A stretch of DNA of 64,000 nt from Nocardioides panaciterrulae (lineage in GTDB: Bacteria; Actinomycetota; Actinomycetes; Propionibacteriales; Nocardioidaceae). The DNA lies in contig NZ_JACCBG010000001.1 of NCBI RefSeq assembly GCF_013409645.1, forward strand, positions 434,001-498,000, read 5' to 3'. The translations under genes and the position numbers were made by a program. The first letter of the stretch is position 1. Every line of letters begins with the position of its first letter. Under the pieces are notes generated by a model that saw nothing but the letters and a program-made list of their open reading frames with translations, did not search any database and was not told the origin of the DNA. Below, piece after piece: positions 26,026 to 35,605 of the stretch.

Positions 26026-27825
26026 TCAGCGGCCGGCGGGAGCGACCCGCCGGATCCGCAGCACCCGCTCGCGGTCCCGGGCCTCCTGCTGGTCGCGACG
26101 GCGCGCGGCGAGCAGCTGCGGCAGCGAGATCAGGCCGATGACCCGGGCGGGGTCGTCCCGGTCGACCACCGGCAGCGTGGTGACGCCGTGCACCGCCATC
26201 GTCTCGGCGGCGTGCCGCAGTGTCTGGTCGCCGTGGGTCTGCACCCGGTCGACGGTGAGCAGGTCCTTGACCGGGGTGCTGCCCCGGCCCGCGGAGCCGG
26301 CCTCGAGCAGGTCGGCGCGGGCGACCAGGCCGAGCAGCTCGCCGTCGTCGGTGACCACCGGGTAGAGCTGCTGGCGCCAGTCGGAGGCCGCGTCGGCCGG
26401 GTCGCCGAGCGCTTCGTACGCCGCCGCGACGTCGAGGTCGGCGCGCAGCTCCAGCACCTCCTCGCTCATCACCTCGGAGACGAACAGCACCTCGAGCGGA
26501 TCCACGTCGTACTCCCGGGTGAGGTGGTAGCCGCGGCGGGCGATCTTCTCGGTCAGCACCGAGCGCTTGAGCAGCAGCACCGAGAGCGCGAACGCCGTAG
26601 TGCAGCCGATCAGCAGCGGCAGCAGCGCGTCGAACCGCTGGGTGAGCTCGAGGGCGAAGATGACGCCGGTGAACGGCGAGCGCATCACGCCGCCGAGCAC
26701 GCCGGCCAGGCCGACCAGCGCCCAGAAGCCCGGGCCCACCGTCGGGAACACGTGCGCCTCGAGCGTGCCGAGCGCGCCGCCGATCATGAACACCGGCGCC
26801 AGCACGCCGCCGGAGGTCCCCGAGCCCAGCGAGAGGGCCCAGATCAGCGTCTTCACGATCAGGATGCCGGCCACCAGCCCGAGTCCGATCGACCCGTCGA
26901 GCTCGGCGCCGATCACGTTGTAGCCGACGCCGAGCGCCTGCGGCACGAACAGGCCGCCGATCCCGATCACCAGGCCGCCGATCGCGGGCCACCACATCCA
27001 GTGGATCGGCAGCTTGTGGAAGGCGTCCTCGGAGGCGTAGACGAGGCCGGTCGCGACCACCGCGAGCAGCGCGGAGACGACGCCGGAGACCACGCAGAGC
27101 AGGTACGTCGAGGTCGTGACGTGCAGGTCCCCGACGGTGGGGAACAGGGCCCCGGATCCGAGCAGCGGGTGGCGCAGCACGGTGGCGATCGAGACCGCGG
27201 CAGCCACCGGCACCAGGCTGCGCGGGCGCCACTCGAAGAGCAGCAGCTCGACCGCGAGCGCCAGCGACGCCAGCGGCGCGTTGAACGTCGCCGCCATGCC
27301 CGCGGTGGCGCCGGCGACCAGCAGGGTCTTGCGCTCGTCGGCGGTCAGGTGCAGGAACTGGGCGAACAGCGAGCCGATCGAGCCGCCGGTGGCGATGATC
27401 GGGCCCTCGGCGCCGAACGGGCCTCCGGTGCCGATCGCGACGGCCGCCGAGAGCGGCTTGAGGACCGCGACCCGGGGCTGGATCCGGCTGCCGTTCATCA
27501 GGATCGCCTCGATCGTTTCGGGCATCCCGTGGCCGCGGATCTTCTCCGAGCCGTACCTCGCCATCAGCCCGATGACCAGGCCGCCGACGACCGGCGCGAG
27601 CAGCACCAGCCACCACGGGTGGTCGGTCGCCCCCGGCGCCACCAGCCCGGTGCCGACGCGCTGGTAGAAGACCGCGTTGGTGACCAGGCCGATCAGCCGC
27701 AGCAGGCACCAGGCGACGCCGGCGGCGACGGCGCCGATAGGCAGGGCGAGGGCGGTGATGAGGATCATCCGCGGGGTCGCGGAGAAGTCGCCGAGGTGTC
27801 GGACGTCGCGCACGGGAGCGGGCAT
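26026..27825 (-). CDS. ClC-family chloride channel/antiporter with CBS domains
   Basis: A 599-residue membrane protein. The ClC core spans about residues 15-440 with filter motifs GHGMPETIE, GPFGAEGPI and GTSGGVLAP. Glu140 in GAEGP corresponds to the gating glutamate of CLC exchangers, so Cl-/H+ antiport is plausible. Two CBS domains follow (about 450-590: VMSEEVLELRADLDVAAAYE and VKDLLTVDRVQTHGDQTLRH), which usually bind adenine nucleotides. The ATG at 27825 has AGGAAGG in front. It is divergent from a MarR regulator, and the two promoters overlap, so MarR control is likely. Confidence 0.93.
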   Translation of the reverse strand: MPAPVRDVRHLGDFSATPRMILITALALPIGAVAAGVAWCLLRLIGLVTNAVFYQRVGTGLVAPGATDHPWWLVLLAPVVGGLVIGLMARYGSEKIRGHGMPETIEAILMNGSRIQPRVAVLKPLSAAVAIGTGGPFGAEGPIIATGGSIGSLFAQFLHLTADERKTLLVAGATAGMAATFNAPLASLALAVELLLFEWRPRSLVPVAAAVSIATVLRHPLLGSGALFPTVGDLHVTTSTYLLCVVSGVVSALLAVVATGLVYASEDAFHKLPIHWMWWPAIGGLVIGIGGLFVPQALGVGYNVIGAELDGSIGLGLVAGILIVKTLIWALSLGSGTSGGVLAPVFMIGGALGTLEAHVFPTVGPGFWALVGLAGVLGGVMRSPFTGVIFALELTQRFDALLPLLIGCTTAFALSVLLLKRSVLTEKIARRGYHLTREYDVDPLEVLFVSEVMSEEVLELRADLDVAAAYEALGDPADAASDWRQQLYPVVTDDGELLGLVARADLLEAGSAGRGSTPVKDLLTVDRVQTHGDQTLRHAAETMAVHGVTTLPVVDRDDPARVIGLISLPQLLAARRRDQQEARDRERVLRIRRVAPAGR

Positions 27826-27852
27826 GGGCCTTCCTGAGGAAAAATGGTCGGG

Positions 27853-27869
27853 TTACGACATATTACGAT
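27853..27869. promoter_or_regulatory. overlapping clc/marR promoters with TTACGA direct repeat
   Basis: TTACGA occurs at 27853-27858 and 27863-27868, 10 bp apart on one helix face. TAATAT (27865-27860, minus strand) is a likely clc -10 box. TACGAT (27864-27869) is a -10 box 7 nt before the marR GTG. The overlap implies mutually exclusive transcription and a MarR-sized control site. Confidence 0.55.
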
Positions 27870-27876
27870 GGGGAAC

Positions 27877-28260
27877 GTGCCAACGGATAATCAGTACGAG
27901 CTCCTGCTCGCCTTCCGGACCCGCCTGCGCCGGTTCGAGAGCTGGAGCAAGGACGCCGCCGCCGAGCACGGGCTGACCCACGCCCAGCACCAGCTGCTGC
28001 TGGCGATCCGGGGCCACGCCGGTCCGGTGGCCCCGACGATCGGGGACGCCGCCGCGTCGTTGCTGGTCAAGCACCACACCGCCAGCGAGCTGGTGGACCG
28101 CACCCAGGCGCTCGGGCTGCTCGAGCGGGTGCGCGACCCCGACGACCACCGCCGTGTCCGGCTGCTGCTCACCGACCGGGGACACCGGGTGCTCGGCGCG
28201 CTGACCGAGGTGCACCTCGAGGAGCTACGCCGGCTGGCGGGGGTGCTCGAGGGACTCTGA
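27877..28260 (+). CDS. MarR family transcriptional regulator
   Basis: A 127-residue winged-helix regulator. Helix LTHAQHQLLLAIRGH and recognition region SLLVKHHTASELVDRTQALG are followed by the wing VRDPDDHRRVRLLLTDRG, the standard MarR order. In-frame ATGs at 27844 and 27868 exist, but GTG 27877 is preferred because TACGAT ends 7 nt before it. It probably regulates the divergent ClC transporter and itself. The ligand is unknown. A 153-bp spacer without recognised features follows it. Confidence 0.88.
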   Translation: MPTDNQYELLLAFRTRLRRFESWSKDAAAEHGLTHAQHQLLLAIRGHAGPVAPTIGDAAASLLVKHHTASELVDRTQALGLLERVRDPDDHRRVRLLLTDRGHRVLGALTEVHLEELRRLAGVLEGL

Positions 28261-28413
28261 TCCGGCCGGTCGCGGTCGCTCAGGTCTCGGAACGGTAACG
28301 GCGTGCGGGTTCGCCCCCACGACCGGTCCAGACCATCTACGTTTCGGCCGGGGCCCCTCCTCGCCCCGCCGCGCGAGTCTCGCTCGGCACCTCCTCGTAG
28401 AAGCGGCTGCACC

Positions 28414-30183
28414 ATGATGCGTCCTCTGCCCCGCCCGCGCGCCCGCGCGTTGGCGTCTCTCGTCGCCCTGACCGCCGTCGGCCTGGCCGGGGCCACCGTG
28501 GTCACCACCCCGGCGCTGTCCGCCGCCCCCGCCGGGGACTGCGCGACCGCCTTCCCCGTCGACCAGCTCGCCGCCGGCGACGCCGTGACCGGCCTGACCG
28601 TGACCCACGGCACCACGCCGGAGGGCTTCACCGGGGAGGTGCTGGGGGTGCTGAACGACGGCATCGGTCCCGGCACCGACATGGTGATGGTCCGGCTCAG
28701 CTCCCCCGAGATCGACCGGGTCGGCATCTGGGAGGGCATGTCGGGCTCGCCGGTCTACGCCGCGGACGGCCGGCTGATCGGCGCGGTCGCCTACGGGCTG
28801 GCCATGGGCGGCTCCACGGTCGCCGGCGTCACGCCGTACTCCGCGATGCAGGAGCACCTCTCCGAGGCGCCCGGCACGGTCCCCGTCGACCGGGCCGCTG
28901 CCCGCACGATCGCGCGCCGCACCGACGTGGGCGTCGCCGCGGCCAGCGGCGGCTTCGAGCAGCTCGCGATGCCGGTCGGCGTCGCCGGCGTCGGCGCGGC
29001 CCGCCTCGCGGCCGCGGAGCGGCACGCCGCCGGCCACCGCTGGCTGCCGCGGTCGACGTACGCCGTGGGCCTCGCGTCGCCCGGCGCCGCGACCGCCGAC
29101 GGCATCGTCGCGGGCGGCAACCTGGCCGCCTCGCTGTCCTACGGCGACGTCACGATGGCCGCCGTCGGGACCGCCACCTCGGTGTGCGGCGACCGGGTGC
29201 TGGGCTTCGGCCACCCGGTGGAGTGGCGGGGCGCGACCACGCTCGGCCTGAGCCCCGCCGACGCGATCTACATCCAGGACGACCTGGTCGCCGGCTTCAA
29301 GGTCGCGAACCTCGGCGAGCCGGTCGGCACCATCACCGAGGACCGCGGCACCGGCATCGCCGGCACCCTGGGCAGCCTCCCCACGACGACCGAGGTCTCG
29401 GTCACGATCAACCGCGACGGCCAGAGCCGCACCGGGGTCTCGCACGTCGCGCTGCGCACCCCCGACGCGCTGGCCAGCACCACGTTCTACGGGCTGGCCG
29501 CCGACCTGCAGGCCGTCGTCGACGGGCCGGTCACCGGCTCGGACGAGCAGAGCTGGACGATCTCCGGCACCGACGCCGACGGGGCGCCGTTCGAGCTCTC
29601 CTCCTCGAACCTGTTCTCCTCCGAGCACGACCTGACCTGGCGGGTCGGCTACGAGGTCGGCGACTTGGTCTACCGGCTCGCGCACGTGCCCGGGATCTCG
29701 ATCGACTCGATCGCCCTCACCAGCGACCTCGCCGACGCGGTGCCGACCTATCACGTGAAGGGCCTGCAGGCCCGCCAGCACGGCGTGTGGGTGCCGGTCG
29801 GCCGGCGCAGCCCGCTGCTCACCCGCGCCGGCGGGACGCTGGCCGGGCGGCTGGTGCTCGCCTCGGGCGGCCAGGAGCGGATGGTCCCGTTCCGGCTGCA
29901 GGTCCCGGACCGGCTCTCCGGCAAGGTCGCCTTCCTGGCGGTGCTCGGCGGCAACAGCCTGGGCCACAGCCGGCCGCCGCGCTCGGTGGCCAAGATGGGC
30001 GCCTGGCTGGACGGACTGGTCCGCAACGACGAGGTCGAGGTCTCGCTGACCGGCGTCGGCCGGGGTGGGGGGCACGTCGTGTACCTCGGCCGGCACGCGG
30101 TGCAGCTGCGCACGGGCGAGGTCCTCGGCCCGGTCGACGGCGTCGTCAAGGGACACGCGTTCGCCCCGGTGATGGTGCAGTAG
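28414..30183 (+). CDS. secreted SpoIVB (S55)-like peptidase-domain protein
   Basis: A 589-residue exported protein. A signal peptide covers residues 1-42 ([19 protein letters not shown]). The S55-like module follows: [20 protein letters not shown], then [20 protein letters not shown] with the likely nucleophile Ser110. [10 protein letters not shown] (His267) comes later. In Bacillus SpoIVB the catalytic histidine precedes the serine, so the apparent order here is reversed or the base is another residue. The C-terminal 300 residues resemble beta-rich repeats seen in related proteins. The organism need not sporulate; actinobacterial homologues are general extracytoplasmic proteases. Two ATGs, 28414 and 28417, are equally likely starts. 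Confidence 0.75.
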   Translation: MMRPLPRPRARALASLVALTAVGLAGATVVTTPALSAAPAGDCATAFPVDQLAAGDAVTGLTVTHGTTPEGFTGEVLGVLNDGIGPGTDMVMVRLSSPEIDRVGIWEGMSGSPVYAADGRLIGAVAYGLAMGGSTVAGVTPYSAMQEHLSEAPGTVPVDRAAARTIARRTDVGVAAASGGFEQLAMPVGVAGVGAARLAAAERHAAGHRWLPRSTYAVGLASPGAATADGIVAGGNLAASLSYGDVTMAAVGTATSVCGDRVLGFGHPVEWRGATTLGLSPADAIYIQDDLVAGFKVANLGEPVGTITEDRGTGIAGTLGSLPTTTEVSVTINRDGQSRTGVSHVALRTPDALASTTFYGLAADLQAVVDGPVTGSDEQSWTISGTDADGAPFELSSSNLFSSEHDLTWRVGYEVGDLVYRLAHVPGISIDSIALTSDLADAVPTYHVKGLQARQHGVWVPVGRRSPLLTRAGGTLAGRLVLASGGQERMVPFRLQVPDRLSGKVAFLAVLGGNSLGHSRPPRSVAKMGAWLDGLVRNDEVEVSLTGVGRGGGHVVYLGRHAVQLRTGEVLGPVDGVVKGHAFAPVMVQ

Positions 30184-30400
30184 CCGACTCCCACGACGGC
30201 GGCGGGCCGGTCCGGGTGCATTCGCGCCCGGGCCGGCCCGCGGTCGTTCCGCCGGCCGGTCCGCGGTCGTTCCGGCGGGTACGGGGCCGGGTGGGCCCGC
30301 CGCCCGAACCTCCGGGCCGGCTACGGACCTTCGACCCGTGCCCGCGACGGCGGCCCGTGCGAGCGTGTCCGGGCCGGCGCCGACGAGGCCAGGAGGACCG

Positions 30401-32848
30401 ATGACGACTGCACCGCGGACCGGCGTACCGGCCGGCGCCCCCATCGACGACGCCGAGGTGGCCGCCCTCGACCGGTGGTGGCGGGCCGCGAACTACCTCG
30501 CCGTGGGGCAGATCTACCTGCTGGACAACCCGCTGCTGGACCGCGGGCTGGTGGCCGAGGACATCAAGCCCCGGCTGCTCGGGCACTGGGGCACCACGCC
30601 CGGGCTGAACCTCGTCTACACCCACCTCAACCGGCTGATCCGCGAGCGCGACGTCGACGCGATCTTCCTGGCCGGCCCCGGGCACGGCGGCCCGGCCGCG
30701 GTCGCCAACGCCTGGCTGGAGGGCACCTACAGCGAGGTCTACCCGCACGTGTCCTGGGACCGGGACGGGATGCGCGAGCTGTTCCGCCAGTTCTCCTTCC
30801 CCGGCGGGATCCCCAGCCACGTCGCCCCGGAGACGCCCGGGTCGATCCACGAGGGCGGCGAGCTCGGCTACGTCCTCTCCCACGCGTACGGCGCGGCCCT
30901 GGACAACCCCGACCTGCTGGTGGCCGCGGTGGTCGGCGACGGCGAGTTCGAGACCGGCCCGCTCGCGGCCTCCTGGCACGCCAACAAGTTCCTCGACCCG
31001 GTGCACGACGGGGCGGTGCTGCCGGTGCTGCACCTCAACGGCTGGAAGATCGCCAACCCGACCGTGCCCGCGCGGATCGGGCGCGAGGAGCTGCTCAGCC
31101 TGCTGCGCGGCTACGGGCACGAGGTGCTCACCGTCGAGGGCCGGGAGCCCGCCGACGTGCACCGGCAGCTCGCCGCCGCGCTCGAACGGGCCCACGACAC
31201 GATCCGGGACATCCAGCGGGCCGCCCGCGAGCGCGGCGCCCTCGACCGGCGGCCCTGGCCGATGGTGCTGCTGGTGACCCCCAAGGGGTGGACCGGTCCG
31301 GTCGAGGTCGACGGGCGCCCGGTTGAGGGCACCTGGCGCGCGCACCAGGTCCCGATCGCCGAGACCCGCCAGAACCCCGCGCACCGGGCGATCCTCGAGC
31401 AGTGGCTGCGGTCCTACCGGCCCGAGGAGCTCTTCGAGCCGACCGGCACCCCGGTCCCCGGCGTACGGGCGCTGGCGCCGGACGGGCCGCGGCGGATGAG
31501 CGCCAACCCGCACGCCAACGGCGGCCTGCTGCGCACGCCGCTGCGGCTGCCGGACTTCCGCAGCCACGCGGTGGCGGTGCCCGAGCCGGGCGCGTCGATC
31601 CACGAGCCGACCCGGGTGCTGGGGGGCTACCTGGTCGACGTGGTGCGCGAGAACCCCGCCAACTTCCGGCTCTTCGGGCCCGACGAGACCGCCTCGAACC
31701 GGCTCGACGCGGTCTACGAGGTCACCGACAAGGTCTTCGAGGGCGAGATCCGCGACATCGACGAGCACCTGGCCCGGTCCGGGCGGGTGATGGAGATCCT
31801 CTCCGAGCACACCTGCCAGGGCTGGCTGGAGGGCTACCTGCTGACCGGGCGGCACGGGCTGTTCAACTGCTACGAGGCGTTCATCCACCTCGTCGACTCG
31901 ATGTTCAACCAGCACGCGAAGTGGCTCAAGACCACCCGCGGGCTCTCCTGGCGGCCGCCGATCTCGAGCCTGAACTACCTGCTCACCTCGCACGTGTGGC
32001 GCCAGGACCACAACGGCTTCTCCCACCAGGACCCGGGCTTCATCGACCACGTGGTCAACAAACGGGCCGAGGTGGTGCGGGTCTACCTGCCGCCGGACAC
32101 CAACACGCTGCTCTCGACCATGGCGCACTGCCTGGCCAGCCAGCACTACGTCAACGTCGTGGTCGCCGGCAAGCAGCCGGTCTTCGACTGGCTCGGCCCC
32201 GAGGAGGCCGACCTGCACTGCGCCCGCGGCGTCGGGATCTGGGACTGGGCCTCGAACGACGACGGCGAGCCCGACGTGGTGCTCGCGTGTGCCGGCGACG
32301 TGCCCACCCTGGAGGCGCTGGCGGCGGTCTCGATCCTGCGCAAGCACCTGCCGTCGCTGCGGATCCGCTTCGTCAACGTCGTGGACCTGATGCGGCTGCA
32401 GGACGCCACCGAGCACCCCCACGGCCTCTCCGACCGCGACTTCGACACGGTCTTCACCGCCGAGGCGCCGGTGATCTTCGCCTACCACGGCTACCCGTGG
32501 CTGATCCACCGGCTGACCTACCGCCGCACCAACCACCACAACCTGCACGTGCGCGGCTACAAGGAGGAGGGCACCACCACCACCCCCTTCGACATGGTGA
32601 TGATGAACGACGTCGACCGCTACCACCTGGTCATGGACGTCATCGACCGGGTGCCCGGCCTCGGGTCGCGGGCCGCGCTGCTGCGCCAGCAGATGGGCGA
32701 CACCCGCCGCCGCGCCCGACAGTGGACCCGCGACCACGGCGAGGACCTGCCCGAGGTGCGCGAGTGGAGCTGGAGCGAGCTCGCCGCCCCCGGCCACGGC
32801 CGCTCGCCCTCCACCACCGCCAACCCGGCCCCGATCGACGTGCTGTGA
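30401..32848 (+). CDS. xfp: phosphoketolase (xylulose-5-P/fructose-6-P)
   Basis: An 815-residue thiamine-diphosphate enzyme that cleaves xylulose 5-phosphate or fructose 6-phosphate with phosphate to acetyl phosphate plus glyceraldehyde 3-phosphate or erythrose 4-phosphate. Family blocks: [39 protein letters not shown], and [20 protein letters not shown] (TPP/Mg site). [20 protein letters not shown] and [15 protein letters not shown] follow. Length is standard. ATG 30401 with AGGAGG is chosen over an upstream GTG at 30338. ackA, which uses the acetyl phosphate, is convergent just downstream; a large shared palindrome separates them. The 217-bp upstream spacer has two GCGGTCGTTCCG copies. Confidence 0.96.
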   Translation: MTTAPRTGVPAGAPIDDAEVAALDRWWRAANYLAVGQIYLLDNPLLDRGLVAEDIKPRLLGHWGTTPGLNLVYTHLNRLIRERDVDAIFLAGPGHGGPAAVANAWLEGTYSEVYPHVSWDRDGMRELFRQFSFPGGIPSHVAPETPGSIHEGGELGYVLSHAYGAALDNPDLLVAAVVGDGEFETGPLAASWHANKFLDPVHDGAVLPVLHLNGWKIANPTVPARIGREELLSLLRGYGHEVLTVEGREPADVHRQLAAALERAHDTIRDIQRAARERGALDRRPWPMVLLVTPKGWTGPVEVDGRPVEGTWRAHQVPIAETRQNPAHRAILEQWLRSYRPEELFEPTGTPVPGVRALAPDGPRRMSANPHANGGLLRTPLRLPDFRSHAVAVPEPGASIHEPTRVLGGYLVDVVRENPANFRLFGPDETASNRLDAVYEVTDKVFEGEIRDIDEHLARSGRVMEILSEHTCQGWLEGYLLTGRHGLFNCYEAFIHLVDSMFNQHAKWLKTTRGLSWRPPISSLNYLLTSHVWRQDHNGFSHQDPGFIDHVVNKRAEVVRVYLPPDTNTLLSTMAHCLASQHYVNVVVAGKQPVFDWLGPEEADLHCARGVGIWDWASNDDGEPDVVLACAGDVPTLEALAAVSILRKHLPSLRIRFVNVVDLMRLQDATEHPHGLSDRDFDTVFTAEAPVIFAYHGYPWLIHRLTYRRTNHHNLHVRGYKEEGTTTTPFDMVMMNDVDRYHLVMDVIDRVPGLGSRAALLRQQMGDTRRRARQWTRDHGEDLPEVREWSWSELAAPGHGRSPSTTANPAPIDVL

Positions 32849-32862
32849 GGTTGCCGGTCAGC

Positions 32863-32934
32863 ATGTAACGCCCGGTTAGGGGCTCGGCCGCGCGGTTCGA
32901 CCCGCGCGGTCGAGCCCCTAACCGGGCGTTACAT
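32863..32934. terminator. 72-bp palindrome, bidirectional terminator of xfp and ackA
   Basis: Perfect 24-bp arms (32863-32886 and 32911-32934, beginning ATGTAACGCCCGG) enclose a second hairpin built on CCGCGCGG. The left arm starts 15 bp after the xfp stop. The right arm includes the last four codons and the stop of ackA, so ackA coding and the terminator stem share sequence. Confidence 0.85.
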
Positions 32935-34117
32935 GTTCTGGGCCGATCAGCGCCACGGTCGCCCGGGCGATCGCCAGCTCCTCGTCGGTCGGTACGACGA
33001 GGACCGTGACCGGACTGTCGTCGGGGGAGATCGGGCGCGGACCGTCCGCGGGGGCGGTGTTGCGCGCCGGGTCGACCTCGAGGCCGAGCACCTGCAGCCC
33101 GGCGAGCGCGTCGGCCCGCAGCCGGGCGACGTGCTCGCCGACGCCGGCCGTGAACACCAGCCCGTCGAGGCCGCCGAGCACGGCGGTGTAGGCGCCGACG
33201 TACTTGCGCAGCCGGTGGCAGTAGACGTCGTACGCCGTCCGCGCGGCCACTGACCCCGCGTCGACCGCGGCGAGCAGGTCCCGGAAGTCGTGGCAGCCGG
33301 CCAGCCCCTGCAGCCCCGAGCGGTGCTCGAGCAGGTCGTCGAGCCCGTCCGCGTCCAGCCGGGCGTGCCGCAGCAGGTGCAGCAGGATCCCGGGGTCGAG
33401 GTCGCCGCCGCGGGTGCCCATCACCAGCCCCTCGAGCGGGGTGAGCCCCATCGAGGTCTCGACCGGCCGGCCGGCCCGGACCGCCGCGGCCGACGCGCCG
33501 TTGCCGAGGTGCAGGGTGATCAGCCGGGCGTCGGGCCGCCCGAGCAGCCGGGCGGCCTCGCCGGCGACGTACTCGTGGCTGATCCCGTGCGCGCCGTACC
33601 GACGGATCTCCTCGCGCCCCGCGAGCTCCCGGTCCAGCGCGTAGGTCGCCGCCGCGGCCGGCAGGTCGGCGAAGAACGCGGTGTCGAAGCAGGCGACCTG
33701 TGGCAGCGAGGGGTACGTCGCCCGGGCGCTGCGGATCCCCTCGAGCGCGGGCGGGTTGTGCAGCGGGGCGAGCCGGGCGGCGTGCTCGATGTCGGCCAGG
33801 ACCTCGTCGTCGACCAGGTGCGGCCGGGTCAGCCGGGCGCCGCCGTGGACCACCCGGTGCCCGACCGCGACCAGGGACCCCTCCTCGACGCCGGACGCGG
33901 CGAGCGCGTCGTGGACGGCGGCCAGCGCGGCGGCGTGGTCGTCCCCGTCCAGGGCCGTCTCGTGCTCGCCGTCGGCGTCGGTGTGGGTCAGCTGGGCGTC
34001 GCCGCTGCCGAGCCGCTCGACGAGGCCCCGCACCGGGGCCGCGCCGGAGGCGGGGTCGACCACCCGGTACTTCAGCGACGAGGACCCCGCGTTGAGCACC
34101 AGCACGCATTCGGTCAT
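32918..34117 (-). CDS. ackA: acetate kinase
   Basis: A 399-residue ASKHA-fold kinase that converts acetyl phosphate and ADP to acetate and ATP. Motifs: VLVLNAGSSSLKYRV at the N-terminus, VGHRVVHGGARLTRP (substrate-binding region), ACFDTAFFADLP, HLGNGASAAAVRAG and FTAGVGEHVARLRADAL. The ATG at 34117 has GGAGGCGAGG in front and gives the standard N-terminus. No pta gene is present here, which fits acetyl phosphate coming from phosphoketolase (xfp, convergent). The final codons lie inside the palindrome at 32911-32934. Confidence 0.96.
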   Translation of the reverse strand: MTECVLVLNAGSSSLKYRVVDPASGAAPVRGLVERLGSGDAQLTHTDADGEHETALDGDDHAAALAAVHDALAASGVEEGSLVAVGHRVVHGGARLTRPHLVDDEVLADIEHAARLAPLHNPPALEGIRSARATYPSLPQVACFDTAFFADLPAAAATYALDRELAGREEIRRYGAHGISHEYVAGEAARLLGRPDARLITLHLGNGASAAAVRAGRPVETSMGLTPLEGLVMGTRGGDLDPGILLHLLRHARLDADGLDDLLEHRSGLQGLAGCHDFRDLLAAVDAGSVAARTAYDVYCHRLRKYVGAYTAVLGGLDGLVFTAGVGEHVARLRADALAGLQVLGLEVDPARNTAPADGPRPISPDDSPVTVLVVPTDEELAIARATVALIGPEHVTPG

Positions 34118-34183
34118 CCTCGCCTCCCCGGTGGGTGTGCCCACGGTACGACGGGGTCCTCTGGGGGAACGCCGACCGCGTTC

Positions 34184-34239
34184 AATTGTTTGGAGATGGG
34201 GCTGCTACTGATGAGTAACCCCTGCATCTGCGAGCAATT
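34184..34239. repeat. imperfect inverted repeat upstream of ackA
   Basis: AATTG-(7)-GATGGGG pairs imperfectly with CCCCTGCATC-(5)-CAATT. It lies in the AT-richer 154-bp spacer between the ackA start and the end of the minus-strand MFS gene. It may terminate the MFS transcript or regulate ackA. Confidence 0.35.
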
Positions 34240-34271
34240 GTTCGCGACCCGCCCGTCACCGACGCGCCCGG

Positions 34272-35537
34272 TCAGGCGCTGACAGCCGCCCGGACCGGCT
34301 CACCGGCGAGCTCGGCCTGCCAGATCCGGGGGTGCGGCACCGCCCGGACGCTGCTGGCGAGCGTGGGGATCAGGGCGACTCCCGCGGTGAGGATCGCGAG
34401 CGCCGCGACCGCGGCCGGGCCGCCCAGACCGCTGAGCAGGAGGCCGCCGACCACCGGCGAGAGCGGCATCGCCGACATCGCGAGGAACTGGGTCGCCGAG
34501 CCGACCCGGCCCACCAGCGACTCGGGCGTCAGCGCCATGCTGTAGGCGCTGATGCCGGCGTTGCCGGCCGGGTTCAGCAGCAGCCCGGCGAACAGCGCGG
34601 CGCCCACCACCAGCGGGTTGTTCCAGAACACCAGCGGCACCAGCAGCGGCACGAAGCTCCACGCGATCAGGACCGTCAGCCGTCCGGTCGCGACCCGGTC
34701 GATGATCGCCGGGGCCGCGAGTGCGCCGAGGATGCCCCCGATGCCGGCGGCGGTCGAGACGAAGCCGATCTCGGCGGGGTGGAAGCCCGCCTTGACCAGG
34801 CGCAGGATCGCGACGAAGAACACCGCGTTGATCGTGAGGTTCGCCATCGCCGACCAGGCCAGGAGGATCCGGAAGAACGGCCGCCCCGCGATGAACCGGA
34901 CGCCCTCGGCGATGTCGTCGCCGGGCGAGGGACGGGGCCCCGCGTGCGGCGCGGGGGAGAGGTCCGCGCGGATCCGGCCGAGCATCAGCCAGGAGAAGCC
35001 GAAGCTGACCGCGTCGGCCGCGAACGGCAGCCACCGGGCCAAGCCGTACAGCAGGCCCCCCAGCGGGCCGCCCAGCAGCTCGGCCACGTGCTGGCGCGCC
35101 TGGTTCTGGCTCAGCGCGGTCGAGAGGTGCTCCGTGGGCACCACCGTGCGGACGGCGGAGCGCTCCGCCGGGCCGAAGACGCCGGCGCAGATCCCGGTGA
35201 GGAACGCGACGACGGTCAGGTGCGGGAGGGTCAGGTGCCCGGCGATGCCGGCCGCGGCCAGGGAGCCGTAGAGCAGCACGCCGGTGGCGCTCGCCCGACG
35301 CATGATCCGGCGCCGGTCGTAGCGGTCGGCGAACACGCCGCCGGGCAGCAGGAAGCCGACCATGCCGACGAGGTGGGCGGCCTCGACGACGGCGGCGGCG
35401 AGGGCGGAGCGGGTGAGCCCGTAGGCCAGCAGCGGGAACACGAACATGCTCATGCTGCTGCCCAGGGCGGAGACGGTCTCCCCGATCCACAGGACCGTGA
35501 AGTCGTGGTTGCGGGCGAGGGTGCGGTAGTCGGCCAT
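34272..35537 (-). CDS. MFS transporter, 12-TM (EnterobactinS/tetV-like), divergent from ArsR
   Basis: A 421-residue protein with about 12 membrane segments. The N-terminus (FTVLWIGETVSALGSSMSMFVF PL region) and PGGVFADRYDRRRIMRRA motif-A loop are typical of MFS exporters that clear macrolides, tetracyclines or siderophores. The ATG at 35537 is chosen because TATGTT lies 7 nt upstream on the minus strand; an in-frame ATG at 35549 is an alternative. It is divergent from an ArsR-type regulator. A 20-bp palindrome between them is the probable operator. The substrate is unknown. Confidence 0.9.
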   Translation of the reverse strand: MADYRTLARNHDFTVLWIGETVSALGSSMSMFVFPLLAYGLTRSALAAAVVEAAHLVGMVGFLLPGGVFADRYDRRRIMRRASATGVLLYGSLAAAGIAGHLTLPHLTVVAFLTGICAGVFGPAERSAVRTVVPTEHLSTALSQNQARQHVAELLGGPLGGLLYGLARWLPFAADAVSFGFSWLMLGRIRADLSPAPHAGPRPSPGDDIAEGVRFIAGRPFFRILLAWSAMANLTINAVFFVAILRLVKAGFHPAEIGFVSTAAGIGGILGALAAPAIIDRVATGRLTVLIAWSFVPLLVPLVFWNNPLVVGAALFAGLLLNPAGNAGISAYSMALTPESLVGRVGSATQFLAMSAMPLSPVVGGLLLSGLGGPAAVAALAILTAGVALIPTLASSVRAVPHPRIWQAELAGEPVRAAVSA

Positions 35538-35544
35538 GTTCCGC

Positions 35545-35550
35545 AACATA
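35545..35550 (-). promoter_or_regulatory. -10 box, leaderless MFS gene
   Basis: The minus strand reads TATGTT, 7 nt, ATG (35537). The adjacent ArsR-type operator (35554-35573) would overlap the region from -35 to -10. Confidence 0.45.
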
Positions 35551-35553
35551 TAG

Positions 35554-35573
35554 TGCGCAAGTATACGTGCGCA
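35554..35573. promoter_or_regulatory. operator for the divergent MFS/ArsR pair
   Basis: TGCGCAAGTATACGTGCGCA is palindromic except at two positions flanking the GTATAC centre. It lies between the two -10 boxes, where a repressor would block both genes. Confidence 0.65.
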
Positions 35574-35593
35574 ATGGTGTGTGCGGAATTGGC

Positions 35594-35599
35594 TAGGCT
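35594..35599 (+). promoter_or_regulatory. -10 box, leaderless arsR-type gene
   Basis: TAGGCT, 6 nt, then GTG 35606; no Shine-Dalgarno. Confidence 0.5.
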
Positions 35600-35605
35600 G
35601 CCGCC

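Noticed and set aside
30338..30400. GTG 30338 as the xfp start
   Set aside because: The 21 added residues do not resemble phosphoketolases, and ATG 30401 has a clear AGGAGG.
20171..30444. Long open frames antisense to purL and to the S55-like gene
   Set aside because: They are frames opened by very high GC content, have low-complexity Arg/Ala/Gly/Asp composition, match no family, and lie opposite strongly conserved genes.
32887..32910. tRNA-like GGTTCGACCC sequence
   Set aside because: It is the loop of the xfp/ackA palindrome; no acceptor stem, D-arm or anticodon arm can be drawn.
34196..34282. 28-codon ORF upstream of ackA (begins MGLLLMSNPC)
   Set aside because: It has no ribosome-binding site and no recognised leader-peptide features, overlaps the end of the antisense MFS gene, and coincides with an inverted repeat.
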